From: Mycobacterium colombiense
GTDB lineage: Bacteria > Actinomycetota > Actinomycetes > Mycobacteriales > Mycobacteriaceae
DNA length: 64,000 nucleotides
Direction: 5' to 3'
Assembly (NCBI RefSeq): GCF_001665835.1
Contig: NZ_LZSX01000088.1
Coordinates: 62,001 to 126,000 of the forward strand
The position numbers and the translations under genes are program-made. Numbering within the stretch: the stretch's first letter is position 1; the number at the start of each line of letters is the position of its first letter. Shown here piece by piece: positions 44,208 to 52,564 of the stretch. The notes beneath the pieces are model-generated. The model did no database searches and was not told the DNA's origin. It was given only the letters and a program-made list of their open reading frames with translations.

Positions 44208-44645
44208 CTGTGATACATCCCCTCAAAGTGCGGTTTTCGGGTAAACGCCACTGGCGCCGGCGCTCGCCGCATCGGCGTGTTCTGAGAAAAGGCCGCTCCC
44301 GGATTCGCTTTGCGGGTCGGCAAAGCTCACCCCGCGTCAGGTGAGAGGGCAGCCCGGCGCGATCGCGCCACCGCCGACTAGCGGTCAGCGTGGCGCGTTT
44401 TACTGGGTTGGCGGAGCGTGTGCGCGGGGCATTACAAAGGACCTTCGGTTTTCGGGCCCTTCAAAAGTCGCAGGTGCGGCTGATGCGTGCGGGGTTTTGC
44501 CTATCTTCCGGCAGCGACCGGGCAGAATTCAGCTTGCATTAATCTTACGTTCATCTTCTGTTAACCAAGGACGGGGCCGAGATTTACACCTTTGAACAAC
44601 GAAAGTATTTGAAGTGCTTGATATCTGGTGGGTGTGCGCTCGGGG
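44208..44645. other. Leader region upstream of the PPE pair
   Basis: This 438-base stretch has no protein-like frame on either strand. The part near 44525-44590 is notably AT-rich for this genome, with TTAATCTTACGTTCATC on the plus strand; on the minus strand this gives TAAGAT, a -10-like element for the PPE genes. No firm promoter can be set. Confidence 0.4.
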
Positions 44646-44783
44646 TCACCCGCGATGGTTCAAGTTATCGACCACACGCTGCAGCAACGCCGGACTCTTC
44701 GAGAGGGTCTCGGCGGCTTCGCGCAGTTCCTCCGAGGCCTGCAGCTCGCCGCGGTATGAGCGGACCATAGGGTCCAATGGCAC
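44646..44783 (-). CDS. Possible 40-45 residue helical small protein beside DosR boxes
   Basis: A short frame of 45 codons from GTG at 44781-44783, or 40 from ATG at 44766-44768. The product contains RGELQASEELREAAETLS and ends RVVDNLNHRG, giving a strongly helical, charged peptide typical of real small proteins. It is divergent from the universal stress gene and its 5' end touches the tandem DosR-like boxes, so it could be a leaderless hypoxia-induced transcript. No ribosome site is seen. Unrecognised family. Confidence 0.45.
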   Translation of the reverse strand: MPLDPMVRSYRGELQASEELREAAETLSKSPALLQRVVDNLNHRG

Positions 44784-44807
44784 CTATTTCGGGACCAATG
44801 CCTCTGG
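44767..44807. promoter_or_regulatory. Two tandem DosR (DevR)-like boxes
   Basis: Box 1 reads GGGTCCAATGGC (from 44770) and box 2 TTCGGGACCAATGCC (from 44788). Their GGG triplets are 21 bases apart, two helical turns. The known DosR consensus is TTSGGGACTWWAGTCCCSAA; box 2 matches its left half fully. They lie about 75-120 bases upstream of the universal stress gene and directly before the divergent small frame, so they probably drive hypoxia or NO induction. Confidence 0.6.
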
Positions 44808-44873
44808 GGGAGTGGTGTTTACGGGTCATAAAGTCTCACCTGAACGGTGTAATGAACACTTTTCTACCGCGCA

Positions 44874-45686
44874 ATGAAGGAAGTCGCGATGAGCAACGTA
44901 TATCCAGCTCCCGCAATTCTGGTAGGTGTCGACGGATCCAGGGCGGCGATTCATGCGGCCTTATGGGCGATCGATGAGGCGGTCAGCCGCGACATTCCGC
45001 TGCGATTGGTATATGTCATCGATCCGCACGACTCATCGGGCGCGCGCGACGGTGACACCCGGCTTGCCGTCGCCCGCGCCGCGTTGACCGATGCCCATCG
45101 GGCCGTCGACGCCGTGGGCGAACCGGTCAAGATCGAAACCGAAATTCTCTGGGGCAGGACGGTTTTCAAGCTGCTCGAGGCATCGAGGTCTGCGGTCATG
45201 CTCTGCATCGGGCAGATCGGACTCAACCATGCCTGTCACGGCGGACCCGCCGTCGCGGCCTCCCTGGTCCGCTCCGCGGTGTGTCCGGTCGCCGTGATCC
45301 AGCAGTCGGCGAGCCGTCCGACGGCGCCCCGGGTCAGCCACGTGGTGGCCGAAGTGGACAACGGCACGGTGCTGCGGCACGCATTCGACGAAGCGAGGCT
45401 GCGCCGAGCGACGCTGCGGGCGGTGTCGGTATCGAAAGCCGCGGGCGCTGGGTACGGGACGCCCGGAAAGGCCTCAGCGCAAGGGCAATTGGATCGCAGG
45501 CTGGCGCGGTGGATGCGGCTGTATCCCGACGTGCAGGCCGAGTCGGCGATCGTCACCGGCGGGGTGGACCGGTATCTGCGCGTCCACCCCGATGCCGGAC
45601 AGCTGCTGGTCACCGACTGCTACCGGGCCGAGGCCCTGTGTCACGAGGGTCACTCCGTGCTTGCGATACGTTGCGGCAACCTGTAA
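44874..45686 (+). CDS. Universal stress protein, Rv3134c-like
   Basis: A 264-residue tandem-USP protein (from the ATG at 44889; an ATG at 44874 gives 270). The first domain begins ILVGVDGSRAAIHAALWAIDEA, and VIDPHDSSGARDGD and VVAEVDNGTVLRHAFDEA mark both domain starts. The pattern closely resembles Rv3134c, whose gene precedes devR-devS in M. tuberculosis. Here no devR follows. USP proteins of this type act in dormancy and hypoxia response. GAAGGAAG precedes the second ATG, which favours 44889. Confidence 0.86.
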   Translation: MKEVAMSNVYPAPAILVGVDGSRAAIHAALWAIDEAVSRDIPLRLVYVIDPHDSSGARDGDTRLAVARAALTDAHRAVDAVGEPVKIETEILWGRTVFKLLEASRSAVMLCIGQIGLNHACHGGPAVAASLVRSAVCPVAVIQQSASRPTAPRVSHVVAEVDNGTVLRHAFDEARLRRATLRAVSVSKAAGAGYGTPGKASAQGQLDRRLARWMRLYPDVQAESAIVTGGVDRYLRVHPDAGQLLVTDCYRAEALCHEGHSVLAIRCGNL

Positions 45687-45803
45687 CTCGGGCAGCACTG
45701 GCAGTGTGATCTGAAACATACTGCTCTGCAACAGCGTTCATCGAAGCCGGGGCCTGCGTATACCGGGAATCTCCTCCCGCACGCCCGGTTTTTCGCGGCG
45801 GTG

Positions 45804-45823
45804 TCAAGGGACCAATGGCCCTG
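45804..45823. promoter_or_regulatory. DosR-like box upstream of truncated hemoglobin
   Basis: TCAAGGGACCAATGGCCCTG has the dyad GGGACC...GGCCC of DosR sites and shares GGGACCAATG with the box before the universal stress gene. It lies 70 bases before the hemoglobin start. Strong resemblance, binding inferred. Confidence 0.62.
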
Positions 45824-45892
45824 TTGTGAGGCCGGGCTCTCCGCCAAGATGGTGTTACTCGGAGTTGCAGATATATCGAAGGGTTGCTGACT

Positions 45893-46366
45893 ATGAGCCA
45901 GCTGACGACGGCCGAGGCGGGAGTCGACCTGGTCGACCGCGCCGACGTGGAGGCGTTGCTGCGCCGCTTCTACGGGCGGGCGTTGGACGACGAGGTCCTG
46001 GCCGAACCGTTCGCCGAGTTGCGGGCCACGGGGTTGGAGACCCACGTTTCGACGATGTGCGACTTCTGGGAGACCGTGCTGTTCCGAGCGGGCCTCTATC
46101 GCGGCAGTGCGTTGCAGGCGCACCGCGAAATCCACCGGCGTGCCCCACTGTCGGATCGTCACTTCCGGCGCTGGCTCACCTTGTGGCACAACACCGTTGA
46201 CGAGATGTATCGCGGGCCGGCGGCCGATCGGGCGAAAGTTCAGGCCGGCCGGATCGCGTGGGCCATGCACCGGCGACTGACCGGCGCCGACGCGCCCGAG
46301 TTGCTCGTCACGCGACCGGCTCGTGGCGGTCGGGCTCCGGACCGAACCGGAAATGACGGCCGGTGA
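45893..46366 (+). CDS. Group III truncated hemoglobin
   Basis: A 157-residue globin of the trHb3 class. Features are LLRRFYGRALDDEVLAEPF at the B/C helices, FWETVLFRAGLYRG, AHREIHRRAPLSDRHFRRW, and the proximal His in WLTLWHNTVDEMY or the preceding DRHFRRW. Such globins bind O2 or NO and are tied to redox or NO stress. I start at ATG 45893 (GAAGGG ten bases before); a TTG three codons earlier is possible. Its 3' end overlaps the convergent PNPOx-like gene by 59 bases. Confidence 0.85.
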   Translation: MSQLTTAEAGVDLVDRADVEALLRRFYGRALDDEVLAEPFAELRATGLETHVSTMCDFWETVLFRAGLYRGSALQAHREIHRRAPLSDRHFRRWLTLWHNTVDEMYRGPAADRAKVQAGRIAWAMHRRLTGADAPELLVTRPARGGRAPDRTGNDGR

Positions 46367-46769
46367 CTTCGGTCGGCGTTATGCGCACATAGTGCGGTTT
46401 GAGCGTTGCCGTCCACGGCAACAGCTGCGCGCGTTCGGCTTGTTGAATGTCCGCGTCTGCCTTCAGCAGTCGCGCGCGACCGCGCACGATCACGCTCCAT
46501 CCCTCGATGAGGTTGTGGTCGTCGACCTCGAAGACCACCGCGTGATTGGCCACGGCCGAGAACAGTTTGGTGCCCTCGGCGGTGCGGAACAGCACGGTGC
46601 GGTCTTGCACGACGAAGTTGACGGGAAAGATCTCGGGCTCACCGGCGAAGTTGGTGACCAGGCGGCCTAGCGAAACACTGCCTAACAGATTCCAGTTCTC
46701 GTCCTCGGAAAGCACGGTTACCGGTTGGTCGCTACCCACGCCCCCAACGCTACGGAGAATTACCGGCAT
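46308..46769 (-). CDS. Pyridoxamine 5'-phosphate oxidase-like split-barrel protein
   Basis: A 153-residue flavin-reductase/PNPOx-fold protein. The family pattern LLGSVSLGRLVTNFAGEPEIFPVNFVVQDR, then FRTAEGTKLFSAVANHAVVFEVDD, is clear. Proteins of this type bind FMN, F420 or heme; the cofactor cannot be told. Similar genes belong to the DosR regulon of M. tuberculosis (for example Rv3129, from memory), which fits its neighbours. Confidence 0.85.
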   Translation of the reverse strand: MPVILRSVGGVGSDQPVTVLSEDENWNLLGSVSLGRLVTNFAGEPEIFPVNFVVQDRTVLFRTAEGTKLFSAVANHAVVFEVDDHNLIEGWSVIVRGRARLLKADADIQQAERAQLLPWTATLKPHYVRITPTEVTGRHFRFGPEPDRHEPVA

Positions 46770-46801
46770 TGAGTAGAGCCCTTCGTACTCCCGGAGCAGG
46801 C

Positions 46802-48163
46802 TCAGCCGTGGCTGACCCCAAGCAACTTCGCCAAACTCGGCAGCTTGACGCGGGGACGTCCGTGCGGTTCGCCGGCCGCGCGCTCGTGGGCGTCGATGAG
46901 GTCCCAGTGCGCCGAGGTGACCAGCTTTGGCTGGCGCGATGCCAGCCAGTCGGCCAGCTTTTCGGCGTGGTCGCCGGGGAAATCCGCCAGACCGGCGGCG
47001 CCGGACAAATCGGCGAGCAGCGTGTCCACGGTGTCCTGGGAGTCCTTCTTATTGGTGCCGATGACACCGGTCGGCCCGCGCTTGATCCACCCGACCACGT
47101 ATTCGTTGCGGCTGCCCTCGACCCGGCCGCCGCTGTTGGGGATCGTTGCGGTCTTCTCGTCGAACGGCAGCCCCGGGGTGGGCACGCCGCGATAGCCGAC
47201 CGAGCGCACCACCAGCTGAACGGGTAGCTCCTCCCGCTCGCCGGTGTCGTTGGCGGACACCCGCCCGTTGTCATCGGTGACCAGCTCGTTGCGGCCGAGC
47301 ACGATCCCTTCGACCCTCTGGTCGCCCTTGATCTCGATCGGGGAGGTCATGAAGCGCAGCACGATGCGGCGGTGTCCGGGGCGCGGGTCGCGCTTCGCGT
47401 AATCGCGCAGCACGTTGATGTTCTGCTTGGCCGTCTTGCCGGCCGCGGCCGCGTCCTCGTCGCTCACGCCCTCCAGCTGGGCGGGGTCGACGATCACGTC
47501 GACGTTGTCCAGGTCTCCCAGCTCACGGAGTTCGAGGGTGGTGAACGCGGTCTGCAGCGGCCCGCGTCGACCGATCACCACCACTTCGTCGACGCCGCAC
47601 GGGCGCAGCGAGTCCAGCGCGTGGTCGGCGATGTCGGTCTGTCCCAGCACCTCGGGATCGGTGACCAGAATGCGCGCGACGTCGAGGGCGACGTTGCCGT
47701 TACCGACGACGACGGCCCGGGAACCCGAGAGATCGGGCGTGGCCTCCTCGAAGTTCGGGTGCGCGTTGTACCAGCCGACAAAGTCGACGGCGGCGATGCT
47801 GCCCGGAAGGTCCTCGCCGGGGATGTTCAGCGCACGGTCGGATTGCGCGCCGACCGCGTAGACGACGGCGTCGTAGCGCTCCGCGAGTTCGTCGGCCTGC
47901 ACGTGTTCCCCGACCGAGATGTTGCCGAAGAAGCGGAAGCGCGGGTCCTGGGACGTCTTCTCGAACTGCTTGCTGATCGACTTGATCTTCGGGTGATCGG
48001 GCGCGACGCCGGAGCGCACCAGCCCCCACGGGGTGGGCAGCATCTCCAGCATGTCGACGGCGACATCGACGTCTTCGGACCCGTCGGCCGCCTTCAGCAA
48101 GGAGGACGCGGCGAAGAAGCCCGACGGTCCGGAGCCGACGATTGCAACGTGGTAAGGGCGCAT
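46802..48163 (-). CDS. fprA: Ferredoxin/NADPH reductase FprA
   Basis: A 453-residue adrenodoxin-reductase-like flavoprotein. The FAD loop is VAIVGSGPSGFFAASSLL at the N-terminus, the NADPH loop VVVGNGNVALDVARIL, and the C-terminal FAD contact GWIKRGPTGVIGTNK. It moves electrons from NADPH to ferredoxins that serve cytochromes P450 and FeS assembly. The true start is the ATG at 48161-48163; a longer in-frame reading runs through prfB on the other strand and is spurious. Confidence 0.93.
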   Translation of the reverse strand: MRPYHVAIVGSGPSGFFAASSLLKAADGSEDVDVAVDMLEMLPTPWGLVRSGVAPDHPKIKSISKQFEKTSQDPRFRFFGNISVGEHVQADELAERYDAVVYAVGAQSDRALNIPGEDLPGSIAAVDFVGWYNAHPNFEEATPDLSGSRAVVVGNGNVALDVARILVTDPEVLGQTDIADHALDSLRPCGVDEVVVIGRRGPLQTAFTTLELRELGDLDNVDVIVDPAQLEGVSDEDAAAAGKTAKQNINVLRDYAKRDPRPGHRRIVLRFMTSPIEIKGDQRVEGIVLGRNELVTDDNGRVSANDTGEREELPVQLVVRSVGYRGVPTPGLPFDEKTATIPNSGGRVEGSRNEYVVGWIKRGPTGVIGTNKKDSQDTVDTLLADLSGAAGLADFPGDHAEKLADWLASRQPKLVTSAHWDLIDAHERAAGEPHGRPRVKLPSLAKLLGVSHG

Positions 48164-48325
48164 TCTCGACCTTCTATTCGTGCCCGAATGCGCGCAAGGG
48201 ACTGTCGCGCGCAAAGCGGGGCGCACATGATCGTGACTCGATGCTAAACGCATGACCGCTGGTCGTGACCTGGACACTCGCTGCGAGCGGAAGCTGCCCG
48301 GAGGGCCCCGGTAACGTTGTCGCCT

Positions 48326-49447
48326 GTGGAACCCGACCGTCAAGCCGATATCGCCGCCCTCGACGCCACCCTGACCACGGTGGAGCGAGTGCTCGATGTG
48401 GACGGTCTGCGCGCGCGCATCGGGAAGCTCGAACACGAGGCATCCGATCCCCAACTGTGGGATGACCAAGCGCGCGCCCAGCGGGTGACCAGCGAGTTGT
48501 CGCACGCTCAGGGCGAGCTGCGCCGGGTCGAGGAGTTGCGGGGCCGCCTGGACGATCTGCCGGTGCTCTACGAGCTGGCGGGCGAAGAAGGTGGAGACGC
48601 CGCCAGCAAAATGGACGCGCTGGCCGAGGCCGACGCCGAGCTGAAGGCGCTGCGCGCGGACATCGAAGCCACCGAGGTGCGCACCCTGCTGTCGGGCGAC
48701 TACGACGAACGCGAGGCGCTGGTCACCATCCGTTCCGGCGCGGGTGGAGTGGACGCCGCGGACTGGGCCGAGATGCTGATGCGGATGTACATCCGGTGGG
48801 CCGAGCAACACAAGTATCCCGTCGAGGTGTTCGACACGTCCTACGCCGAAGAAGCCGGCATCAAGAGTGCGACATTCGCCGTGCACGCCCCGTTCGCCTA
48901 CGGCACGCTGTCCGTGGAGCAGGGCACCCACCGGCTGGTGCGAATCAGCCCGTTTGACAACCAGAGCCGCCGTCAGACATCGTTCGCCGAAGTCGAGGTG
49001 CTTCCGGTGGTGGAGACCACCGACCACATCGACATTCCGGAAGGCGATGTGCGCGTTGACGTTTACCGCTCGAGTGGCCCGGGAGGCCAGTCGGTGAACA
49101 CCACCGACTCTGCGGTACGTTTAACCCATATCCCAACGGGTATCGTCGTGACTTGTCAGAACGAAAAATCGCAGTTGCAGAACAAGATTTCGGCGATGCG
49201 AGTTCTTCAGGCAAAGTTGTTGGAGCGCAAGCGTTCCGAAGAACGCGCCGAGCTAGACGCGTTAAAAGGCGAAGGTGGCAGTTCGTGGGGCAACCAGATG
49301 CGCTCCTACGTTCTGCAGCCGTATCAGATGGTCAAGGATCTGCGGACCGAGTACGAGGTCGGCAATCCCGCGGCCGTCCTGGATGGAGACATCGACGGGT
49401 TCCTGGAAGCGGGAATCCGTTGGCGCAACCGAAAAGATGACGAATAA
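48326..49447 (+). CDS. prfB: Peptide chain release factor 2
   Basis: A 373-residue class I release factor. The stop-codon recognition tripeptide SPF is in RLVRISPFDNQSRRQ, and the catalytic GGQ in SSGPGGQSVNTTDSAVRLTH. The frame is continuous with no in-frame UGA or programmed frameshift, as in other actinobacteria. Start GTG at 48326 (EPDRQADIAALD follows); a TTG three codons earlier is possible. It terminates translation at UGA and UAA. Confidence 0.95.
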   Translation: MEPDRQADIAALDATLTTVERVLDVDGLRARIGKLEHEASDPQLWDDQARAQRVTSELSHAQGELRRVEELRGRLDDLPVLYELAGEEGGDAASKMDALAEADAELKALRADIEATEVRTLLSGDYDEREALVTIRSGAGGVDAADWAEMLMRMYIRWAEQHKYPVEVFDTSYAEEAGIKSATFAVHAPFAYGTLSVEQGTHRLVRISPFDNQSRRQTSFAEVEVLPVVETTDHIDIPEGDVRVDVYRSSGPGGQSVNTTDSAVRLTHIPTGIVVTCQNEKSQLQNKISAMRVLQAKLLERKRSEERAELDALKGEGGSSWGNQMRSYVLQPYQMVKDLRTEYEVGNPAAVLDGDIDGFLEAGIRWRNRKDDE

Positions 49448-50441
49448 CACAACCCTTCTTGCGGGAAGAGACGTTCTCGCCGCATCGATGACGCACCGCT
49501 GGCACGACTTCTGGCGGGGCGAGCTCGGTGAGTGGATCATCACCCGGGGTCTGCGGATCGTCATGGTCCTGATCGCCGCGGTGCTGGCGGCCCGGTTCGT
49601 CAACTGGGTGGCGCAGCAGGTGACGCACCAGCTCAACCTGGGATTCGCCGAAAGCGATGCGCTGGTGCGGTCGGAAGCGTCCAAGCACCGGCAGGCGCTG
49701 GCATCGGTGATCTCCTGGGTGTCGGTCGTCATTATTGGCATCTGGGTCATCATGCAGATCTCGTCCGTGCTGCAGTTCTCAGTAGGCGGATTGGTCGCGC
49801 CGGCCACCGTGGTCGGCGCCGCGCTCGGTTTCGGCGCACAACAGTTGGTACGAGACCTGTTGGCGGGCTTCTTCATTCTGGTGGAGCGCCAGTACGGCTT
49901 CGGAGACCTGGTCACCATCACCGTGGTGTCCGCGACGGACGCCAGCGGCACGGTCGAGAACGTGACCTTGCGGGTGACCCGGCTGCGGTCAGCGGATGGG
50001 GAAGTGTTGACCATTCCGAACGGGCAGATCGTCAAGGTGGTCAACCTGTCGAAGGATTGGGCCCGCGCGGTGGTGGACATCCCCGTGTCGACCAGCGCCG
50101 ACCTCAACCGGGTCAACGAGGTCTTGCATCAGGAATGCGCCCGCGCAATGGACAACCCCGTGCTCGGGGAGCTGCTGTTGGATCCACCCACCGTGATGGG
50201 TGTGGAAAGCATCGCGGTCGACACGGTGACGTTGCGTCTGGTGGCCCGGACGCTTCCCGGCAAGCAGTTCGAGGTCGGCCGGCAGCTGCGTGTGCTGGTC
50301 ATCCGGGCGCTGGCCCGCGTCGGGATCGTGACCGCGGCGGACGCGAGGGTGGGCCTGGTGGAAGACCCCTCGGTTCCGGTCGCCCAGGCCGCCGAACAGC
50401 AAAACGATGATGAAGTCCAAGGTGCGGTGCAGAAGCGTTGA
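49437..50441 (+). CDS. MscS-family mechanosensitive channel (Rv3104c-like)
   Basis: A 334-residue membrane protein overlapping prfB by 11 bases. Three membrane segments (about residues 38-58, 85-110 and 115-135) are followed by the MscS pore and beta domain: APATVVGAALGFGAQQLVRDLLAGFF, then GDLVTI and LRSADGEVLTIPNGQIVKVVN. It relieves osmotic pressure. An internal ATG at 49488 would remove 17 residues; neither start has a strong ribosome site. Confidence 0.88.
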   Translation: MTNNTTLLAGRDVLAASMTHRWHDFWRGELGEWIITRGLRIVMVLIAAVLAARFVNWVAQQVTHQLNLGFAESDALVRSEASKHRQALASVISWVSVVIIGIWVIMQISSVLQFSVGGLVAPATVVGAALGFGAQQLVRDLLAGFFILVERQYGFGDLVTITVVSATDASGTVENVTLRVTRLRSADGEVLTIPNGQIVKVVNLSKDWARAVVDIPVSTSADLNRVNEVLHQECARAMDNPVLGELLLDPPTVMGVESIAVDTVTLRLVARTLPGKQFEVGRQLRVLVIRALARVGIVTAADARVGLVEDPSVPVAQAAEQQNDDEVQGAVQKR

Positions 50442-50935
50442 AGTTCACCCTGAACATCCTCGAGAAGCGCGGCGACGACTCGGATGCGGAGCATCGCTGG
50501 CCGAAGCACGTGTTCGGCGGGCGAATGCGCACGTCGACGTTCGTATTGATCGTCACTTTCTTCGTCGTGTGGTGGGTCTACGACACCTACCGCCCGGAAC
50601 CGGCGCCCAAGCCCCCGGCCCAGCAAGTGGTGCCGCCCGGCTTCGTGCCCGACCCCAACTACACCTGGGTGCCGCGCAGCCGCCTGCAGGCGCCGCCGGC
50701 GACCGTCACCTACACCCCGACGCCGACGCCGACGAGCACGCCGCCGCCCCCGCCACCGCCGCCACCACCGGTGACGACGACCACGACCACCACACCGCCG
50801 TTCCAGCTGCCGCAGCTGCCGTGCATCCTGCCGGCGCCGTTCTGCCCGCCCAGCTCAAGCCCCGCCACACCGCCGCCGCAGCAACCCCAGCCGGGGCCCG
50901 GGCCGGTGCCGACTTCGCCGCCACCGGCCAGTTGA
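50438..50935 (+). CDS. Proline-rich single-pass membrane protein (Rv3103c-like)
   Basis: A 165-residue protein with one membrane segment (TFVLIVTFFVVWWVYDTY, about residues 34-51). An external domain follows dominated by Pro and Thr, including ten prolines in a row and a Thr-rich run. TTG start at 50438 overlaps the upstream stop (TTGA); an ATG at 50525 would place the helix at the N-terminus and is a real alternative. Its position before ftsE-ftsX is conserved; it may help the division-linked complex. Function unknown. Confidence 0.75.
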   Translation: MKFTLNILEKRGDDSDAEHRWPKHVFGGRMRTSTFVLIVTFFVVWWVYDTYRPEPAPKPPAQQVVPPGFVPDPNYTWVPRSRLQAPPATVTYTPTPTPTSTPPPPPPPPPPVTTTTTTTPPFQLPQLPCILPAPFCPPSSSPATPPPQQPQPGPGPVPTSPPPAS

Positions 50936-50978
50936 CGTCGCCTGCCAGCGAAATTCACCGCTACACTGGCGTGCCGTG

Positions 50979-51668
50979 ATGATCACCCTGGACCATGTCA
51001 GTAAGAAGTACAAAGCGTCGGCCCGCCCGGCGCTGGAAGACGTCAACGTCAAGATCGACAAGGGTGAATTCGTCTTCCTGATCGGCCCGTCGGGGTCGGG
51101 CAAGTCCACCTTCATGCGGCTACTGCTCGGCGCGGAGAACCCGACCAGCGGCGACGTCCGGGTGTCAAAGTTCCACGTCAACAAGCTGCGCGGGCGGCAC
51201 GTCCCGAAGCTGCGCCAGGTCATCGGTTGCGTTTTCCAGGACTTCCGCCTGCTGCAGCAAAAGACGGTCTACGAGAACGTCGCGTTCGCGCTGGAAGTGA
51301 TCGGCAAACGAACCGACGCGATCAACCGGGTGGTGCCGGACGTGCTGGAAACCGTCGGCCTGTCCGGCAAAGCCAATCGGTTGCCCCACGAGTTGTCCGG
51401 TGGTGAACAGCAGCGGGTGGCGATCGCCCGCGCGTTCGTCAACCGGCCGCTGGTCCTGCTGGCGGACGAGCCGACGGGCAACCTCGACCCAGATACCAGT
51501 AAGGACATCATGGATTTGTTGGAGCGGATCAACCGCACGGGGACGACGGTGCTGATGGCAACGCACGATCACCACATCGTCGACTCGATGCGCCAGCGCG
51601 TCGTCGAGTTGTCGCTGGGCAGGCTGGTTCGCGACGAGCAGCGCGGCATCTATGGGATGGACCGCTAA
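50979..51668 (+). CDS. ftsE: Cell division ATP-binding protein FtsE
   Basis: A 229-residue ABC ATPase. Walker A is IGPSGSGKSTF, the signature LSGGEQQRVAIARA, Walker B VLLADEPTGNLDP, and the H-loop ATHDHHIVD. With FtsX it forms a transporter-like complex that activates cell-wall hydrolases at the septum. ATG at 50979 is preferred; a GTG one codon earlier is in frame. ftsX follows with no gap. Confidence 0.97.
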   Translation: MITLDHVSKKYKASARPALEDVNVKIDKGEFVFLIGPSGSGKSTFMRLLLGAENPTSGDVRVSKFHVNKLRGRHVPKLRQVIGCVFQDFRLLQQKTVYENVAFALEVIGKRTDAINRVVPDVLETVGLSGKANRLPHELSGGEQQRVAIARAFVNRPLVLLADEPTGNLDPDTSKDIMDLLERINRTGTTVLMATHDHHIVDSMRQRVVELSLGRLVRDEQRGIYGMDR

Positions 51669-52562
51669 GTGCGCTTCGGTTTCCTACTCAACGAGGTCCT
51701 GACCGGGTTTCGTCGCAACATCACGATGACGGCCGCGATGATCCTGACGACCGCGATCTCCATCGGCCTGTTCGGCGGCGGTCTGCTGGTCGTCCGGCTG
51801 GCCGACAACTCGCGTGAGATCTACCTCGACCGCGTCGAGACGCAGGTGTTTTTGACCGACGACATCTCGGCCAACGACACGACGTGTGCGTCCCCGCCTT
51901 GTAAGGGGTTGCGCGACAAGATCGATGCGCGGCAAGACGTGAAATCGGTGCGCTTCGTCAACCGGCAGGACGCCTACAACGACGCCATCAAGAAGTTCCC
52001 GGAGTTCAAGGACGTGGCGGGTAAGGACTCGTTTCCGGCGTCGTTCATCGTCAAACTCAACAATCCCGAACAACACGCGGAGTTCGATGCCGCGATGCAG
52101 GGCCAGCCCGGGGTGCGCAGCATCCTCAACGAGAAGGACCTCATCGACCGGTTGTTCGCCGTCCTGGACGGCCTGCGCGACGCCGCGTTCGCCGTCGCCC
52201 TGGTGCAGGCCGTCGGGGCAATCCTGTTGATTGCCAACATGGTGCAGGTCGCCGCTTACACCCGGCGCACCGAGATCGGGATCATGCGGCTGGTGGGGGC
52301 CAGCCGGTGGTACACCCAGCTGCCCTTCCTGGTGGAGGCGATGCTGGCCGCGTCCATCGGTGTGGCGATCGCGGTCGTCGGACTCATGCTGGTTCGGGCA
52401 TTGTTCCTGGACAACGCGCTGAGCCAGTTCTATCAAGCACATCTGATCGCCAAGGTCGACTACGCCGACATCCTCTACATCTCGCCGTGGCTGTTCCTGC
52501 TCGGCGTGTCGATGGCGGCGGTGACGGGGTACGCGACCTTACGCCTCTATATACGGCGGTAG
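51669..52562 (+). CDS. ftsX: Cell division protein FtsX
   Basis: A 297-residue membrane protein with four helices and a large extracellular loop (about residues 45-170). That loop holds the two cysteines of TTCASPPCKG typical of mycobacterial FtsX. The permease core EIGIMRLVGASRWYTQLPFLVE is clear. It senses or transmits ATP-driven motion from FtsE to peptidoglycan hydrolases such as RipC. GTG start immediately after the ftsE stop. Confidence 0.96.
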   Translation: MRFGFLLNEVLTGFRRNITMTAAMILTTAISIGLFGGGLLVVRLADNSREIYLDRVETQVFLTDDISANDTTCASPPCKGLRDKIDARQDVKSVRFVNRQDAYNDAIKKFPEFKDVAGKDSFPASFIVKLNNPEQHAEFDAAMQGQPGVRSILNEKDLIDRLFAVLDGLRDAAFAVALVQAVGAILLIANMVQVAAYTRRTEIGIMRLVGASRWYTQLPFLVEAMLAASIGVAIAVVGLMLVRALFLDNALSQFYQAHLIAKVDYADILYISPWLFLLGVSMAAVTGYATLRLYIRR

Positions 52563-52564
52563 CT

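Noticed and set aside
44341..44595. 84-codon plus-strand frame upstream of the PPE genes
   Set aside because: No ribosome site, no domain, and it lies in the probable leader of the PPE genes on the other strand.
46308..46366. 59-base tail-to-tail overlap of the hemoglobin and PNPOx-like genes as a sign of misannotation
   Set aside because: Both frames stay protein-like up to their stops and the hemoglobin tail is merely disordered, so the overlap is accepted.
48317..49447. Programmed frameshift in prfB
   Set aside because: The frame is continuous from GTG 48326 to the stop with no in-frame UGA near the start.
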